From DATATV01 sp035551355 (lineage in GTDB: Bacteria > Actinomycetota > Actinomycetes > Mycobacteriales > Pseudonocardiaceae): DNA of 64,000 bases. The notes under the pieces were generated by a model. That model was not told the origin of the DNA and ran no database searches. It saw only the letters and a program-made list of their open reading frames with translations. The DNA lies in contig DASZNF010000021.1 of assembly GCA_035551355.1 (NCBI GenBank), forward strand, positions 96,029-160,028. Direction: 5' to 3'. Both the position numbers and the translations under genes were made by a program. Positions 32,168 through 41,021 of the stretch are shown here, piece by piece (the stretch's first letter is position 1; each line of letters opens with the position of its first letter).

Positions 32168-32653
32168 TCAGTTCTGTACACAGAGATGGCGCAGCCAGCC
32201 CGGTACCGCGGAGTGCGTCAGCCCGGCCGCGTCGGCCAGGTCGAGGATGTGCAGCGTCCACATCGCCAGGTGCAGGAACACCTCGGGCAGGTCGGCCGGC
32301 TCGCTGTCGCCGACGATGGCCCACTGCAGTTCCGCATCCGCCGGGCGGCCGTTGACCAGTGCCAGCAGAATGCGGGTGGCCGCCCGCAGCGACGGCGTGC
32401 AGTCGTCGATGGTCACGTCCACGTCGTCGTGGTCGGTCATGGCGGTCATCGCGAACACGTCGTCCTCCGGCGCGTGCAGCGCGGTGATCATGCCTGCCGC
32501 GGCCCAGCCCAGTTCGGTGACCGCGTCGTGCAGCCCGGCGATCCCGGTGTCGGCGAACCACATCAGCGGCTCCGCTGTCTCGCTCTCCTCCTCGCGCATG
32601 ATCGCGTCCAGCACCCGCGCCACTGTCGCGCGCACTTCGTCGTCCTGGTTCAT
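32168..32653 (-). CDS. hypothetical protein
   Basis: 161 residues, acidic, mostly helical by appearance, no membrane segment or known motif. Starts MNQDDEVRATVARVLDAIMRE; a run HAPEDDVFAMTAMTDHDDVDVTIDD in the middle is very acidic. It lies seven bases after the patatin gene and has GGGGGAG upstream of its ATG, so it is in the same transcript. No family recognised. Confidence 0.65.
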   Translation of the reverse strand: MNQDDEVRATVARVLDAIMREEESETAEPLMWFADTGIAGLHDAVTELGWAAAGMITALHAPEDDVFAMTAMTDHDDVDVTIDDCTPSLRAATRILLALVNGRPADAELQWAIVGDSEPADLPEVFLHLAMWTLHILDLADAAGLTHSAVPGWLRHLCVQN

Positions 32654-32660
32654 GTTTGCC

Positions 32661-33488
32661 TCACTCCCCCGCGGCCATCGGCCTGGCCCGCCGGCTGACT
32701 TCGCTGAGGGCTTCCGTGGTCGCGGCATAGCCGAGTTCGATCAGCTCGCCGGTGTGGTCGAAGTCGAAGGGATTGGCGGCCTCGTGCACGGGTGCGGGCA
32801 GCACGTGCACCTCGCCGTGGACGGCTTCGATGTCCGTGCTCGCGGTCCGGCCGAACAGGTGGCTGACCGCGTGCAGCAACACCGGCACGGCGCCGCTGGG
32901 CACCTCGCCGGGCATGCCGGGTCCGACGGCGGGCAGCACGTAGGTCACGTCCGCGCCGAGTTCCTCGGCCTGCCGGGCCGGGGTGTCCGCGGTGATGCCG
33001 CCGTCCATCAACTGGCGGCCGTTCACCCGTACGGGTGGGAACACGCCGGGCAGCGCGGAGGTAGCCAGCAGCGCCTCCACGGCCGGGCCGTCGGAGAGCA
33101 CCACCGGCTCGCCGCTGGCCAGGTCGGTGGCCACCACGTGCATCGGGATCTCCGTGTCGGTCAGCCCGGCCGACCCGATGTGCCTGCGCAGGAACACCTG
33201 CAGCCGGGCCGGGGAGGCCACCCCGTCGTGCAGCCCGGCCAGGCCGGCCAGGATGAACCGGGGGTCCAGCGGGAACACGTCCCGCCGCCGCAACCGTTGC
33301 CACAACCGGGTCAGCCGGTCCAGGCCGGCCTCGTCGGGCTCCCGGGCGAAGCAGAACCCGTTGATGGCCCCCGCCGAGGTACCCACCACCAGGTCGGGGC
33401 GGACCCCGTGCTCCAGCAGCGCGCGCAACATCCCAACCTGGGTGGCGGCCAGCGCGCCACCGCCGGCCAGCACGAATGACACCGTCAT
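32661..33488 (-). CDS. patatin-like phospholipase
   Basis: 275 residues. Oxyanion loop LAGGGALAATQVGML (RssA/YchK type), nucleophile Ser38 in GTSAG, and catalytic Asp162 in LMDGGI: a complete Ser-Asp dyad. The size fits the small bacterial RssA group of cytoplasmic acyl hydrolases acting on membrane lipids or acyl esters. The start is either ATG 33488 or the ATG three codons upstream at 33497; both follow GGAAGGGAG. A SigF-type promoter about 27 bases upstream probably drives this gene, the hypothetical gene and the ALDH-like small gene. Confidence 0.85.
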   Translation of the reverse strand: MTVSFVLAGGGALAATQVGMLRALLEHGVRPDLVVGTSAGAINGFCFAREPDEAGLDRLTRLWQRLRRRDVFPLDPRFILAGLAGLHDGVASPARLQVFLRRHIGSAGLTDTEIPMHVVATDLASGEPVVLSDGPAVEALLATSALPGVFPPVRVNGRQLMDGGITADTPARQAEELGADVTYVLPAVGPGMPGEVPSGAVPVLLHAVSHLFGRTASTDIEAVHGEVHVLPAPVHEAANPFDFDHTGELIELGYAATTEALSEVSRRARPMAAGE

Positions 33489-33514
33489 CGACCCCATCTC
33501 CCTTCCCCGCCCGA

Positions 33515-33539
33515 CTACCCCGCCAGCGACCGCTCTAAC
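33515..33539 (-). promoter_or_regulatory. SigB/SigF-type promoter, patatin operon
   Basis: Minus strand GTTA, exactly 15 bases, GGGTAG, about 27 bases before the ATG at 33488. Confidence 0.65.
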
Positions 33540-33615
33540 GTGGGAAAGGGCACCGCTTCGGCGATATCTTGCTGGTCGTGACCGGGTTGACTAGGGTTCG
33601 GCCGCGGAGGTGCCC

Positions 33616-34032
33616 ATGGTCAGCCCAAGCACTCCCGGCTCTGGGGGAAGCGATACCGGCTACTCGGCCGACTGGCGGGTCCGCCCCGCCGGAGCGGTGG
33701 TCCGGGTGCGCGGTGCGCTGGACATGCGGACCGCCCCGGAGCTGGCCGGCACGCTGACCGACGCGAGCGACGCCGGGACCACCGAGGTGTATCTGGATCT
33801 TCGTGGGCTGCACGTGCTCGGCTCGGCCGGGCTGCGGGTGCTGATCACCGGTCACCAGGGCCTGTCGTCCGCCGGACGCCGCCTGGTGGTGGTGGCCACC
33901 CAGCTGGCCGTGCTGCGAGTGTTGCGGGTCACCGGGCTGGACACCGTGCTGACCGTACGAGCCGAACTGCCCGAAGCCGAACTGCCGCAAACCGGTTCGA
34001 CGCGGCGTTCGCCACCGCCGTCGGAGGACTAA
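33616..34032 (+). CDS. STAS-domain anti-sigma factor antagonist
   Basis: 138 residues. STAS core at about 22-115: VVRVRGALDMRTAPELAGTL, VYLDLRGLHVLGSAGLRVLI with the phospho-acceptor-type serine in GSAGL, then RRLVVVATQLAVLRVLRVTGL. It is the RsbV/SpoIIAA type, which binds an RsbW-like kinase when unphosphorylated and so frees the sigma factor. The N- and C-terminal tails are disordered (SPSTPGSGGS; TGSTRRSPPPSED). CGGAGG lies 5 bases before the ATG at 33616. The presence of a SigF-type sigma gene 6 kb downstream makes a functional link plausible, but no kinase gene is nearby. Confidence 0.83.
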   Translation: MVSPSTPGSGGSDTGYSADWRVRPAGAVVRVRGALDMRTAPELAGTLTDASDAGTTEVYLDLRGLHVLGSAGLRVLITGHQGLSSAGRRLVVVATQLAVLRVLRVTGLDTVLTVRAELPEAELPQTGSTRRSPPPSED

Positions 34033-34103
34033 TTCCCCCCATACCGGGTAGCTCCCGACTATGGCGAGAAGTCCCTTCTCCTGGCGAAAGGAGCCGCTGC
34101 GCA

Positions 34104-34535
34104 ATGGACTCTGAACACATCCTCTTCCTGGTCGTCGGTGTCGTCGTGGTGGTGGCCGTTGGCCGGTTGATCACCCACAGCGGACGCAGTTACGTCGGGC
34201 GGGGCCAGTCGGCCCCGGGCGCCGCGTCCGGCGCCAATCTGGTCGCCGTGCTGTTCCACCTGGTCGGCCTGGGACTGGTCGCGCTGCTGGCGGTGCCGTC
34301 CTTCGGCGGCCCGACCGACGTGCGTTTCCTGATCCGGCTCGGCGTGCTGCTGCTGGTCATCGCAGCCGTGTACGGCATCACCCTGACCATGCTGAACCGG
34401 CGGCGGGATGAAGTGCTGGCCACCGAACTGGAGGCACAGCCGCGCCACGATCCGGGCGAGGTGACCTACGGCGTCGGACCGGAGGAACAGGTCGAGCCGG
34501 TCGAGCCGGACCAGCGCCCGGGCATGCCCCGGTGA
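34104..34535 (+). CDS. hypothetical membrane protein
   Basis: 143 residues with three helices: ILFLVVGVVVVVAVGRLI, NLVAVLFHLVGLGLVALLAV and FLIRLGVLLLVIAAVYGITL, followed by a charged tail ending EQVEPVEPDQRPGMPR. No family recognised with certainty. AAAGGAG lies before the ATG. A GGGTAG at 34046-34051 is in the right place for a -10 but lacks a good -35. Its stop overlaps the GTG of the HAD gene, so it heads a three-gene unit with the HAD phosphatase and GH65 genes. Confidence 0.65.
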   Translation: MDSEHILFLVVGVVVVVAVGRLITHSGRSYVGRGQSAPGAASGANLVAVLFHLVGLGLVALLAVPSFGGPTDVRFLIRLGVLLLVIAAVYGITLTMLNRRRDEVLATELEAQPRHDPGEVTYGVGPEEQVEPVEPDQRPGMPR

Positions 34536-35281
34536 CCTCGACCGGGCTGCCCGAGCCGATCACGGCCTGCCTGTTCGACATGGACGGCGTGCTCACCGAC
34601 ACCGCGGCACTGCATGCCGCGGCCTGGAAGCGAACCTTCGACGACTACCTGCGGATGCGGGCTGCCCGCAGCGCCGTGGAATTCGTGCCGTTCGACTCGG
34701 TCGCCGACTACGACTCCTACGTGGATGGTAAGCCGCGCGAGGACGGAGTGCGTGATTTCCTTGCCGCGCGGGAGATCCGGCTGCCCGAGGGCGAACCGGA
34801 CGACTCACCGGACGCCGAGACGGTGCACGGCCTCGGCAACCGCAAGAACGAACTGGTGCAGCACCTGATGAGCCCGGACACGGTGCACGCCTACCCGGGT
34901 TCGCTGCGGTATCTGGACACGGTTCGGCAGGCCGGGCTGCGCACGGCGGTGGTCTCCTCCAGCGCCAACGCGGCCCAGGTGCTGTCCGTGGCCGGGCTGA
35001 CCGACGCGCTGGACGTGCGCATCGACGGCACAGTCGCGGAAATCCGGAAACTGAAAGGGAAACCGGCGCCGGACACGTTCCTGGCCGCGGCGCAGGAGCT
35101 GGGCACCCCGCCGGAGCACGCCGCGGTGTTCGAGGACGCGCTGGCCGGCGTGGCTGCGGGCCGGGCCGGTAAGTTCGGTTTCGTGATCGGGGTCGACCGG
35201 GCGGGGCAGGCCGAGGAACTGCGCAGGCACGGCGCGGACATCGTGGTGCGCGATCTGGCCGAGCTGCTGGCGGCGCGATGA
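34532..35281 (+). CDS. HAD-family hydrolase, beta-phosphoglucomutase-like
   Basis: 249 residues. HAD motif I FDMDGVLTDTAALHAAAW contains both catalytic aspartates, motif II is AVVSSSANAAQVL, and motif III/IV KGKPAPDTFL with VFEDALAGVAAG. The long cap insertion (DGKPREDGVRDFLAAR) is the one usual for beta-phosphoglucomutases that sit next to GH65 phosphorylases. It would convert beta-glucose 1-phosphate to glucose 6-phosphate. It overlaps the GH65 gene by four bases, so the two products likely act in sequence. GTG start. Confidence 0.87.
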   Translation: MTSTGLPEPITACLFDMDGVLTDTAALHAAAWKRTFDDYLRMRAARSAVEFVPFDSVADYDSYVDGKPREDGVRDFLAAREIRLPEGEPDDSPDAETVHGLGNRKNELVQHLMSPDTVHAYPGSLRYLDTVRQAGLRTAVVSSSANAAQVLSVAGLTDALDVRIDGTVAEIRKLKGKPAPDTFLAAAQELGTPPEHAAVFEDALAGVAAGRAGKFGFVIGVDRAGQAEELRRHGADIVVRDLAELLAAR

Positions 35282-37662
35282 TCGCGCACGACCGGTTCGC
35301 GTGCGAACCGTGGCGGGTCCGGGAGACCAGCCTGGACCTGGACGTGCTGGCCCAGACCGAATCCGTGTTCGCGCTGACCAACGGGCACATCGGCTGGCGG
35401 GGCAACCTGGACGAGGGCGAGCCGCACGGCCTGCCCGGCAGCTACCTCAACGGGGTGTTCGAATCCCGCCCGCTGCCGCTGGCCGAGGCTGGCTACGGCG
35501 ATCCGGAGTCCGGCCAGACGATCATCGACGTGACCAACGGCAAGCTGATCCGGCTGCTGGTCGACGACCAGCCGTTCGACGTGCGGTACGGGCGACTGGG
35601 CGCGCACGAACGCGACCTGGACTTCCGCAGCGGCATGCTGACCCGGCAGGTGGAATGGACCGCGCCGACCGGGCGCACCGTGCGGGTTCGCTCGCAGCGG
35701 CTGGTTTCCTTCACCCAGCGGGCCATCGCCGCGATCTGCTACGAGGTGGAGCCGGTCGATGGGCCGACCCGGGTGGTGGTGCAGTCCGAACTGGTGGCCA
35801 ACGAGCAGATTCCGCACGCCGCCAACGATCCGCGGGCGGCGGCCGCGCTGGACTCCCCGCTGCGGGCCGAGCTGGACGAGGTGGCCGGCAGCCGGGTGAC
35901 GCTGGTGCACAGCACCCGGCGCAGCGCGCTGCGCGTGGCCTGCGCCATGGACCATGTCGTGGACTGCCCGGTCGAGCACACGATCAACACGGAAAGCTCG
36001 GCCGATCTGGGCCGCACCACGGTCGCCGTGCTGCTGAAACCGGGGCAACGATTGCGGTTGGTCAAGTTCGTGGCCTACGGCTGGTCGCTGCACCGCTCGC
36101 TGCCCGGGGTGCGGGCCCAGGTGGAAGCGGCCCTGACCAGTGCCACCTCCACCGGCTGGGACGAGCTGGTGACCGAGCAGAAACAGTTCCTGGACACGTT
36201 CTGGGCGCACGCCGACGTCGAACTGGACGGGGACCCGGAGGTGCAGCAGGCGGTCCGGTTCGGCCTGCTGCACACCGTGCAGGCCGGGGCCCGCGCCGAG
36301 GGCCGGGCCATTCCGGCCAAGGGTCTCACCGGTCCCGGCTACGACGGGCATTGCTTCTGGGACAGCGAGATCTTCGTGTTGCCGATGCTGACCTACACCC
36401 TGCCCGAGGCGACCGCGCACGCGCTGCGCTGGCGTTACGACACGCTGCCGCTGGCGCTGCGCCGGGCCGAGGAACTGGGCCTGCGCGGCGCGGCCTTCCC
36501 CTGGCGCACCATCAACGGCACGGAAGGCTCCGGGTACTGGCCGGCCGGCACCGCCGCCTTCCACATCAACGCCGACATCGCCGCGGCGGTCAGCCAGTAC
36601 GTGGACGCCACCGGCGATCAGCAGTTCCACGCCTCCCCCGGCCTCGATTTGTTGGTGCAGACCGCCCGATTGTGGATTTCCCTCGGGCATTTCGACTCCG
36701 ACGGCCGGTTCCGCATCGACGGGGTCACCGGCCCGGACGAGTACAGCGCCGTCGCCGACAACAACGTCTACACCAACCTGATGGCCCGCCGGAACCTGCT
36801 GGCCGCGGCCGACTGCGCCGACACCTTTCCCGACCGCGCGGCCGAACTGGCCGTGACCGCGACCGAAATCGCCGACTGGCGGCTGGCCGCGGACACCATG
36901 TTCATCCCCTACGACGACCGCAGGCGGGTGCATCAGCAGTCGGAGGGATTCACCCAGCACCAGGAATGGGATTTCGAGCACACCGCGGCCGCGAACTACC
37001 CCTTGCTGTTGAACTATCCGTATTTCGACCTGTATCGCAAACAGGTGGTCAAACAGGCCGATCTGGTGCTGGCGATGTACCTGTGCCCGGACGATTTCAC
37101 GGCCGAGGACAAGCAGCGCGATTTCGACTACTACGAGCGTCGCACGGTGCGCGACTCCTCGCTGTCCGCGTGCGTGCAGGCGGTGCTGGCGGCCGAGGTC
37201 GGTCACCTCGACCTGGCCCGGGACTACCTGGGCGAGGCGGCCCTGATCGACCTGGCCGATCTGCAGCACAACACCCGGGACGGGCTGCACATCGCGTCGC
37301 TGGCCGGATCCTGGCTGGCGCTGGTGGCCGGGTTCGGCGGGATGCGCCACCGGATCGGCCGCCCGCTGCGGTTCGCCCCGGCCCTGCCGCCGGACACCAC
37401 CCGGCTGGCCTTCCGGCTGTGTTTCCGGGGCCGGCTGATCGCGGTGGAGATCACCGCGGGCAAGGCCGAATACACGCTGCTGTCCGGCGAGCCGATGCCG
37501 GTCGTGCACTACGACCAGGAAATACCGTTGCACGCAGGCGAATCCCGCGCACTGTCCATTCCGGACTCGACGCCACGACCGGCGCCCAGTCAGCCCGCGG
37601 GCCGCGCCCCGCTGCGCCATCCGCCCGGCGCCGGCCGGCCGAATCCGCCCGCTGCTTCCTGA
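35278..37662 (+). CDS. glycoside hydrolase family 65 disaccharide phosphorylase/hydrolase
   Basis: 794 residues, the usual length. N-terminal beta-sandwich (FALTNGHIGWRGNLDEGEPHGLPGSYLNG), then the (alpha/alpha)6 barrel with GYDGHCFWDSEIFVLPML and the catalytic glutamate in GVTGPDEYSAVADNN, and KQADLVLAMYLC in the phosphate-loop region. Family members act on maltose, trehalose, kojibiose or nigerose. The neighbouring beta-phosphoglucomutase-like gene supports phosphorolysis giving beta-glucose 1-phosphate. In a stress island, turnover of trehalose or maltose as a compatible solute or carbon store is the natural guess. Confidence 0.9.
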   Translation: MIAHDRFACEPWRVRETSLDLDVLAQTESVFALTNGHIGWRGNLDEGEPHGLPGSYLNGVFESRPLPLAEAGYGDPESGQTIIDVTNGKLIRLLVDDQPFDVRYGRLGAHERDLDFRSGMLTRQVEWTAPTGRTVRVRSQRLVSFTQRAIAAICYEVEPVDGPTRVVVQSELVANEQIPHAANDPRAAAALDSPLRAELDEVAGSRVTLVHSTRRSALRVACAMDHVVDCPVEHTINTESSADLGRTTVAVLLKPGQRLRLVKFVAYGWSLHRSLPGVRAQVEAALTSATSTGWDELVTEQKQFLDTFWAHADVELDGDPEVQQAVRFGLLHTVQAGARAEGRAIPAKGLTGPGYDGHCFWDSEIFVLPMLTYTLPEATAHALRWRYDTLPLALRRAEELGLRGAAFPWRTINGTEGSGYWPAGTAAFHINADIAAAVSQYVDATGDQQFHASPGLDLLVQTARLWISLGHFDSDGRFRIDGVTGPDEYSAVADNNVYTNLMARRNLLAAADCADTFPDRAAELAVTATEIADWRLAADTMFIPYDDRRRVHQQSEGFTQHQEWDFEHTAAANYPLLLNYPYFDLYRKQVVKQADLVLAMYLCPDDFTAEDKQRDFDYYERRTVRDSSLSACVQAVLAAEVGHLDLARDYLGEAALIDLADLQHNTRDGLHIASLAGSWLALVAGFGGMRHRIGRPLRFAPALPPDTTRLAFRLCFRGRLIAVEITAGKAEYTLLSGEPMPVVHYDQEIPLHAGESRALSIPDSTPRPAPSQPAGRAPLRHPPGAGRPNPPAAS

Positions 37663-37683
37663 ACCTCCTGGTCATCGGACCAC

Positions 37684-37708
37684 GTTTTACCGGGCCCGCG
37701 CCGGGTAT
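37684..37708 (+). promoter_or_regulatory. SigB/SigF-type promoter, transaldolase/GAF-ANTAR unit
   Basis: Plus strand GTTT, exactly 15 bases, GGGTAT: full consensus match, 57 bases before the GTG at 37766. Confidence 0.8.
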
Positions 37709-37765
37709 ACCTGCCGAGGTTCGATGAAAACCGTGGATTTTTCCCAGGAGGCAAGGAGGATCATC

Positions 37766-38881
37766 GTGGCCACCCCGCTGCAGGAGCTCGCCGAGCACGG
37801 CCAGAGTCCCTGGGTCGACTACCTGTCCCGCCCGTTCGTGCGCGACGGCGAGCTGGCCCGGCTGATCGGCGCGGGTGTTCTCGGTGTGACCTCCAATCCG
37901 ACCATTTTCCAGGGCGCGATCGCCGAGGGCGACGCCTACGACATGCAACTGCGCGAGATCCTGCGCACCCAGACCGACCCGAAAGAGATCTTCCTCGAAC
38001 TGGCCGCCGACGATGTGCGCGGCGCGTGCGATCTGCTGCGCCCGCACGCCGAGGCGAGCACGGGCCGCCCGGACGGCTGGGTGTCACTGGAGGTCGATCC
38101 GCGACTGGCCTACGACGCCGAGGCGACGGTGGCCGAGGCCGTGCGGCTGCACACGCTGATCGACCGGCACAACCTGTTCGTCAAGATCCCCGGCACCGAA
38201 CCCGGTCTGACCGCCATCGAGGAGACCGTGGCCCGCGGCATCCCGGTCAACGTGACGCTGCTGTTCTCGCTGACCCGCCACGAGGCCGCGATGCGGGCCT
38301 ACCAGCGCGGACTGCGCCGCCTGCGGGACGCCGGCGGTGACCTGTCCAAGGTCGCCTCCGTGGCGTCGTTCTTCGTCTCCCGGGTGGACACCGAGGCCGA
38401 TCACCGGATCGACCAACTGGGCACGCACGACGAGCTCAAGGGCACGCTGGCCGTGGCCAACGCCAAACTGGCCTACCGCAACCACCAGCAGCAGTTCGCC
38501 GGTGCCGAGTGGGACGAGCTGGCCGCGGCCGGGGCCACACCGCAGTACTGCCTGTGGGCATCCACCTCGATGAAGGACCCGACCCGGCGCGATGTGTCCT
38601 ATGTGGAGCAACTGATCGGCCCGGACACGGTGAACACCATGCCGCGCCAGACGATCAGCGCGTTCGCCGAGCACGGCCGGGTCGCCGACACGCTCACCGA
38701 GAACATCGAGGACGCCTACCGGACGATGAGCAGTTTCCGGAAGGCCGGGATCGACTACCAGGACGTGGTCGATGTGCTGGAGCGCCAGGGAGTGGACCAG
38801 TTCGCCGAGTCCTTCCAGCAGTTGTTCGACGGCATCGAGCGCAAGCGCGACAAGCTGTTCGCCACCGGAAAGGTGCGTTGA
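37766..38881 (+). CDS. tal: transaldolase
   Basis: 371 residues, the length of actinobacterial transaldolases. GVTSNPTIFQGAI near the N-terminus, the Schiff-base lysine in NLFVKIPGTEPG, then GIPVNVTLLFSLTRHEA and PQYCLWASTSMKDP. It transfers dihydroxyacetone units between sugar phosphates in the non-oxidative pentose phosphate pathway, supporting NADPH supply. I start at GTG 37766, which follows AAGGAGG by 6 bases; the upstream in-frame ATG at 37724 would lie between promoter and RBS. The stop overlaps the ATG of the GAF-ANTAR gene. As a second copy under stress control it may be distinct from the housekeeping enzyme (inference). Confidence 0.92.
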   Translation: MATPLQELAEHGQSPWVDYLSRPFVRDGELARLIGAGVLGVTSNPTIFQGAIAEGDAYDMQLREILRTQTDPKEIFLELAADDVRGACDLLRPHAEASTGRPDGWVSLEVDPRLAYDAEATVAEAVRLHTLIDRHNLFVKIPGTEPGLTAIEETVARGIPVNVTLLFSLTRHEAAMRAYQRGLRRLRDAGGDLSKVASVASFFVSRVDTEADHRIDQLGTHDELKGTLAVANAKLAYRNHQQQFAGAEWDELAAAGATPQYCLWASTSMKDPTRRDVSYVEQLIGPDTVNTMPRQTISAFAEHGRVADTLTENIEDAYRTMSSFRKAGIDYQDVVDVLERQGVDQFAESFQQLFDGIERKRDKLFATGKVR

Positions 38882-39798
38882 TGACCACGAAAGATCCGTG
38901 CCAGTCCAGCGAATCGCCGCCCACGCGCGCTTCCCGGGACATCTCCACGCAGCTGAGCCCGGACGTGCCGTCCATCGACGAGGGGCAACGGGCGATGGAG
39001 AACAACGCGCCGGACGCGATGAGCCGGCAACCGGCGACCGCCGAGGGCGATTGGGGTGCGGCCATCGCCGGTCCGCTGCTGGATCAGTTCGAATCACTGA
39101 CCCGCACCCTGCTGGGCACCACCACCGTCGCCGGTGCGCTGCAACAGATCGTGGACGCTGCCGCGCTGGTCGTGACGGGCGCGGAACTGGTCAGCGTGAC
39201 CGTGCTGGCGCCGAACGGCGCGTTCTACACCCCGGTGGAAAACGACCCGGTGGCCATCCAATTGGACCAGGTGCAGTACTCCAGCGGCCGGGGCCCGTGC
39301 CTGGACGCGGCCCGCCCGGAGGGCCCCGGCTACGTGAGAAGCGACAATCTGGCAACGGAAACCCGCTGGCCGCAGTTCGCGGCGGCGGCCAGCGAACAGG
39401 GTTACGGCGCGATTCTGTCCACCGCGCTGCTGCCGGCCGCCGGTGCCGGGAGCCTGTCCGGGGCGCTGAACATCTACTCCTCGCGGCCGCACGGGCTCAC
39501 CCGGGCCGACCGGCACGCCGCGCTGCTGTTGGCCACGCACGGCTCGCTGGCCCTGGCCCACGCGCACTCGGCCGAACTGTCCGATCTGCGGCAGACCCAG
39601 CTGACCCGGGCCATCGACACCCGCGACGTGATCGGCCAGGCCAAGGGCATTCTGATGAACCGACAGGGCATCACCGCCGACGAGGCGTTCGACCTGTTGC
39701 GCCGTACCTCCCAGGATCTCAACGTGAAGCTGGTCGTGCTCGCCCGGGCCCTCACCAGCCGGCACGCCGAGCTCGACCGGTCGGCCGATCGGTCCTGA
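38881..39798 (+). CDS. GAF-ANTAR transcription antiterminator-type protein
   Basis: 305 residues. About 65 disordered N-terminal residues, a GAF domain at about 70-225 (LVSVTVLAPNGAFYTPVEN, SSGRGPCLDAARPEGPGY), then an ANTAR domain at about 237-293 (LTRAIDTRDVIGQAKGILMNRQGITADEAFDLLRRTSQDLNVKL), which binds RNA as a dimer. GAF-ANTAR proteins are common in actinobacteria, and their targets are dual-hexaloop RNA hairpins before terminators. Translationally coupled to transaldolase by ATGA, hence under the same SigF-type promoter. Ligand unknown. Confidence 0.87.
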   Translation: MTTKDPCQSSESPPTRASRDISTQLSPDVPSIDEGQRAMENNAPDAMSRQPATAEGDWGAAIAGPLLDQFESLTRTLLGTTTVAGALQQIVDAAALVVTGAELVSVTVLAPNGAFYTPVENDPVAIQLDQVQYSSGRGPCLDAARPEGPGYVRSDNLATETRWPQFAAAASEQGYGAILSTALLPAAGAGSLSGALNIYSSRPHGLTRADRHAALLLATHGSLALAHAHSAELSDLRQTQLTRAIDTRDVIGQAKGILMNRQGITADEAFDLLRRTSQDLNVKLVVLARALTSRHAELDRSADRS

Positions 39799-40151
39799 CC
39801 TCACCGCAGCCGCGGACCGCGGCCGGGGAGGGGGCACCGTCGGGTCGGTCGGGGCGGGCGCTGTTCATTCCATTGGGTGCCATCTGGCTCGCATACCCGG
39901 GGGCACATCCATCCAATCGGAACACCTCGCATAGTTTCGGCCCACACTGGGTAACCCCACAATCAGCCGGACCACGTTCCCGGGAGACGCCGGGTCCGGC
40001 GAGGTGCCGCCGGTTGATGTCCCAGCCGGTGGTGCCGTCCCTAACGCGGTTGACACCACAGCCGCATGTGGCCGATCCGGCCGATCTCCGCCCTTTGCCC
40101 GGCGCGCGAAGCCACGCGTGCCGGTCACCGTGCACGCCCGGAAAGGAATTT
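39799..40151 (+). other. 353-base region before the sigma factor gene
   Basis: No gene seen. It contains GTTT with only 11 bases to GGGTAA (39934-39954), too close for the promoter type seen elsewhere, and a TTGACA at 40050-40055 that could be the -35 of a housekeeping promoter but has no good -10. The length of the leader suggests regulation of the sigma gene at the RNA level is possible. Confidence 0.4.
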
Positions 40152-41012
40152 GTGGTGTCTTCCACCCAGTCCTCGACGCTGGACCGAGACGATCCGGTCC
40201 TCCGGACCAACCGTGCCGCCCGGCGCGATCCAGCGCACCAGTACGCCGATCTCGCGCCGTTGTTCGATGTCCTGACCGACCCGACCCTTTCCCGAACGCG
40301 CCGCGACGAGGTGCGCCAGTCCCTGATCACCGGGTATCTGCCGGTGGCCCGGCACATCGCCCGCCGCTACCGGGACAAGGGCAAACCGCTGGACGACCTG
40401 GAACAGGTCGCCACCCTCGGCCTGATCAACGCGGTCGACCGGTTCGATCCGGGCCGGGGCGCGGATTTCCTGTCCTTCGCGGTGCCCACCATCACCGGCG
40501 AGGTGCGCCGGTTCTTCCGGGACACCGGCTGGTCGGTGCACGTGCCGCGGCGGCTGCAGGAGGCGTACCAGACCATCAACCAGGGTGCCTCCACGCTGAG
40601 CGTCGAACTCGGCCGCGCGCCGCGCCCCAGCGAGATCGCCCGGCACCTGGACCTGCCGCTGGAACAGGTGCTGGAGGGACTCGCGGTGGGGCACGCGTAC
40701 CACGCCGATCCGTTGCCCGATGGCCCGTCCGACCAGAGTGAGGGCAAACTCAGACCGGCCGGGGATCCGCTCAAAGTGGACGATCGCCGGCTGACCGACG
40801 TGGAGGACCGGGTCACGCTGTACCCGGCGATCAACGAGTTGCCCGAACGTGAGCGCACGATCGTGGTGCTGCGGTTCTTCGACAACCTGACGCAGACCCA
40901 GATCGCCGAGCGGATGGGCATCTCCCAGATGCACGTGTCCCGGCTGCTCAGCCAGACCTGCCAGAAACTGCGGGAAAGGCTCAGCGATGGGCCCGAGCCC
41001 ACCGGAGGATGA
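40152..41012 (+). CDS. RNA polymerase sigma factor, SigB/SigF/SigG family
   Basis: 286 residues with regions 2, 3 and 4 of group 3 stress and sporulation sigma factors. Region 2: YLPVARHIARRYRDKGKPLDDLEQVATLGLINAVDRFDP, and PTITGEVRRFFRDTGWSVHVPRRLQE, the hallmark of SigB/F. Region 4 is ELPERERTIVVLRFFDNLTQTQIAERMGISQMHVSRLL. It is the obvious candidate to read the GTTT-N15-GGGTAT sites across the preceding 40 kb; related SigF of mycobacteria and SigB-like factors of Streptomyces recognise that sequence. GTG 40152 has AAAGGA 5 bases upstream. No anti-sigma gene is adjacent, so control is likely through partner proteins encoded elsewhere. Confidence 0.92.
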   Translation: MVSSTQSSTLDRDDPVLRTNRAARRDPAHQYADLAPLFDVLTDPTLSRTRRDEVRQSLITGYLPVARHIARRYRDKGKPLDDLEQVATLGLINAVDRFDPGRGADFLSFAVPTITGEVRRFFRDTGWSVHVPRRLQEAYQTINQGASTLSVELGRAPRPSEIARHLDLPLEQVLEGLAVGHAYHADPLPDGPSDQSEGKLRPAGDPLKVDDRRLTDVEDRVTLYPAINELPERERTIVVLRFFDNLTQTQIAERMGISQMHVSRLLSQTCQKLRERLSDGPEPTGG

Positions 41013-41021
41013 GCAGCCGAC

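Noticed and set aside
34031..34051. SigF-type promoter for the membrane protein/HAD/GH65 unit
   Set aside because: GGGTAG at 34046 is present, yet the -35 position reads GACT, so support is too weak.
39934..39954. GTTT and GGGTAA upstream of the sigma factor as an autoregulatory promoter
   Set aside because: Only 11 bases separate the boxes, while the other sites have 15-17. I do not count it.
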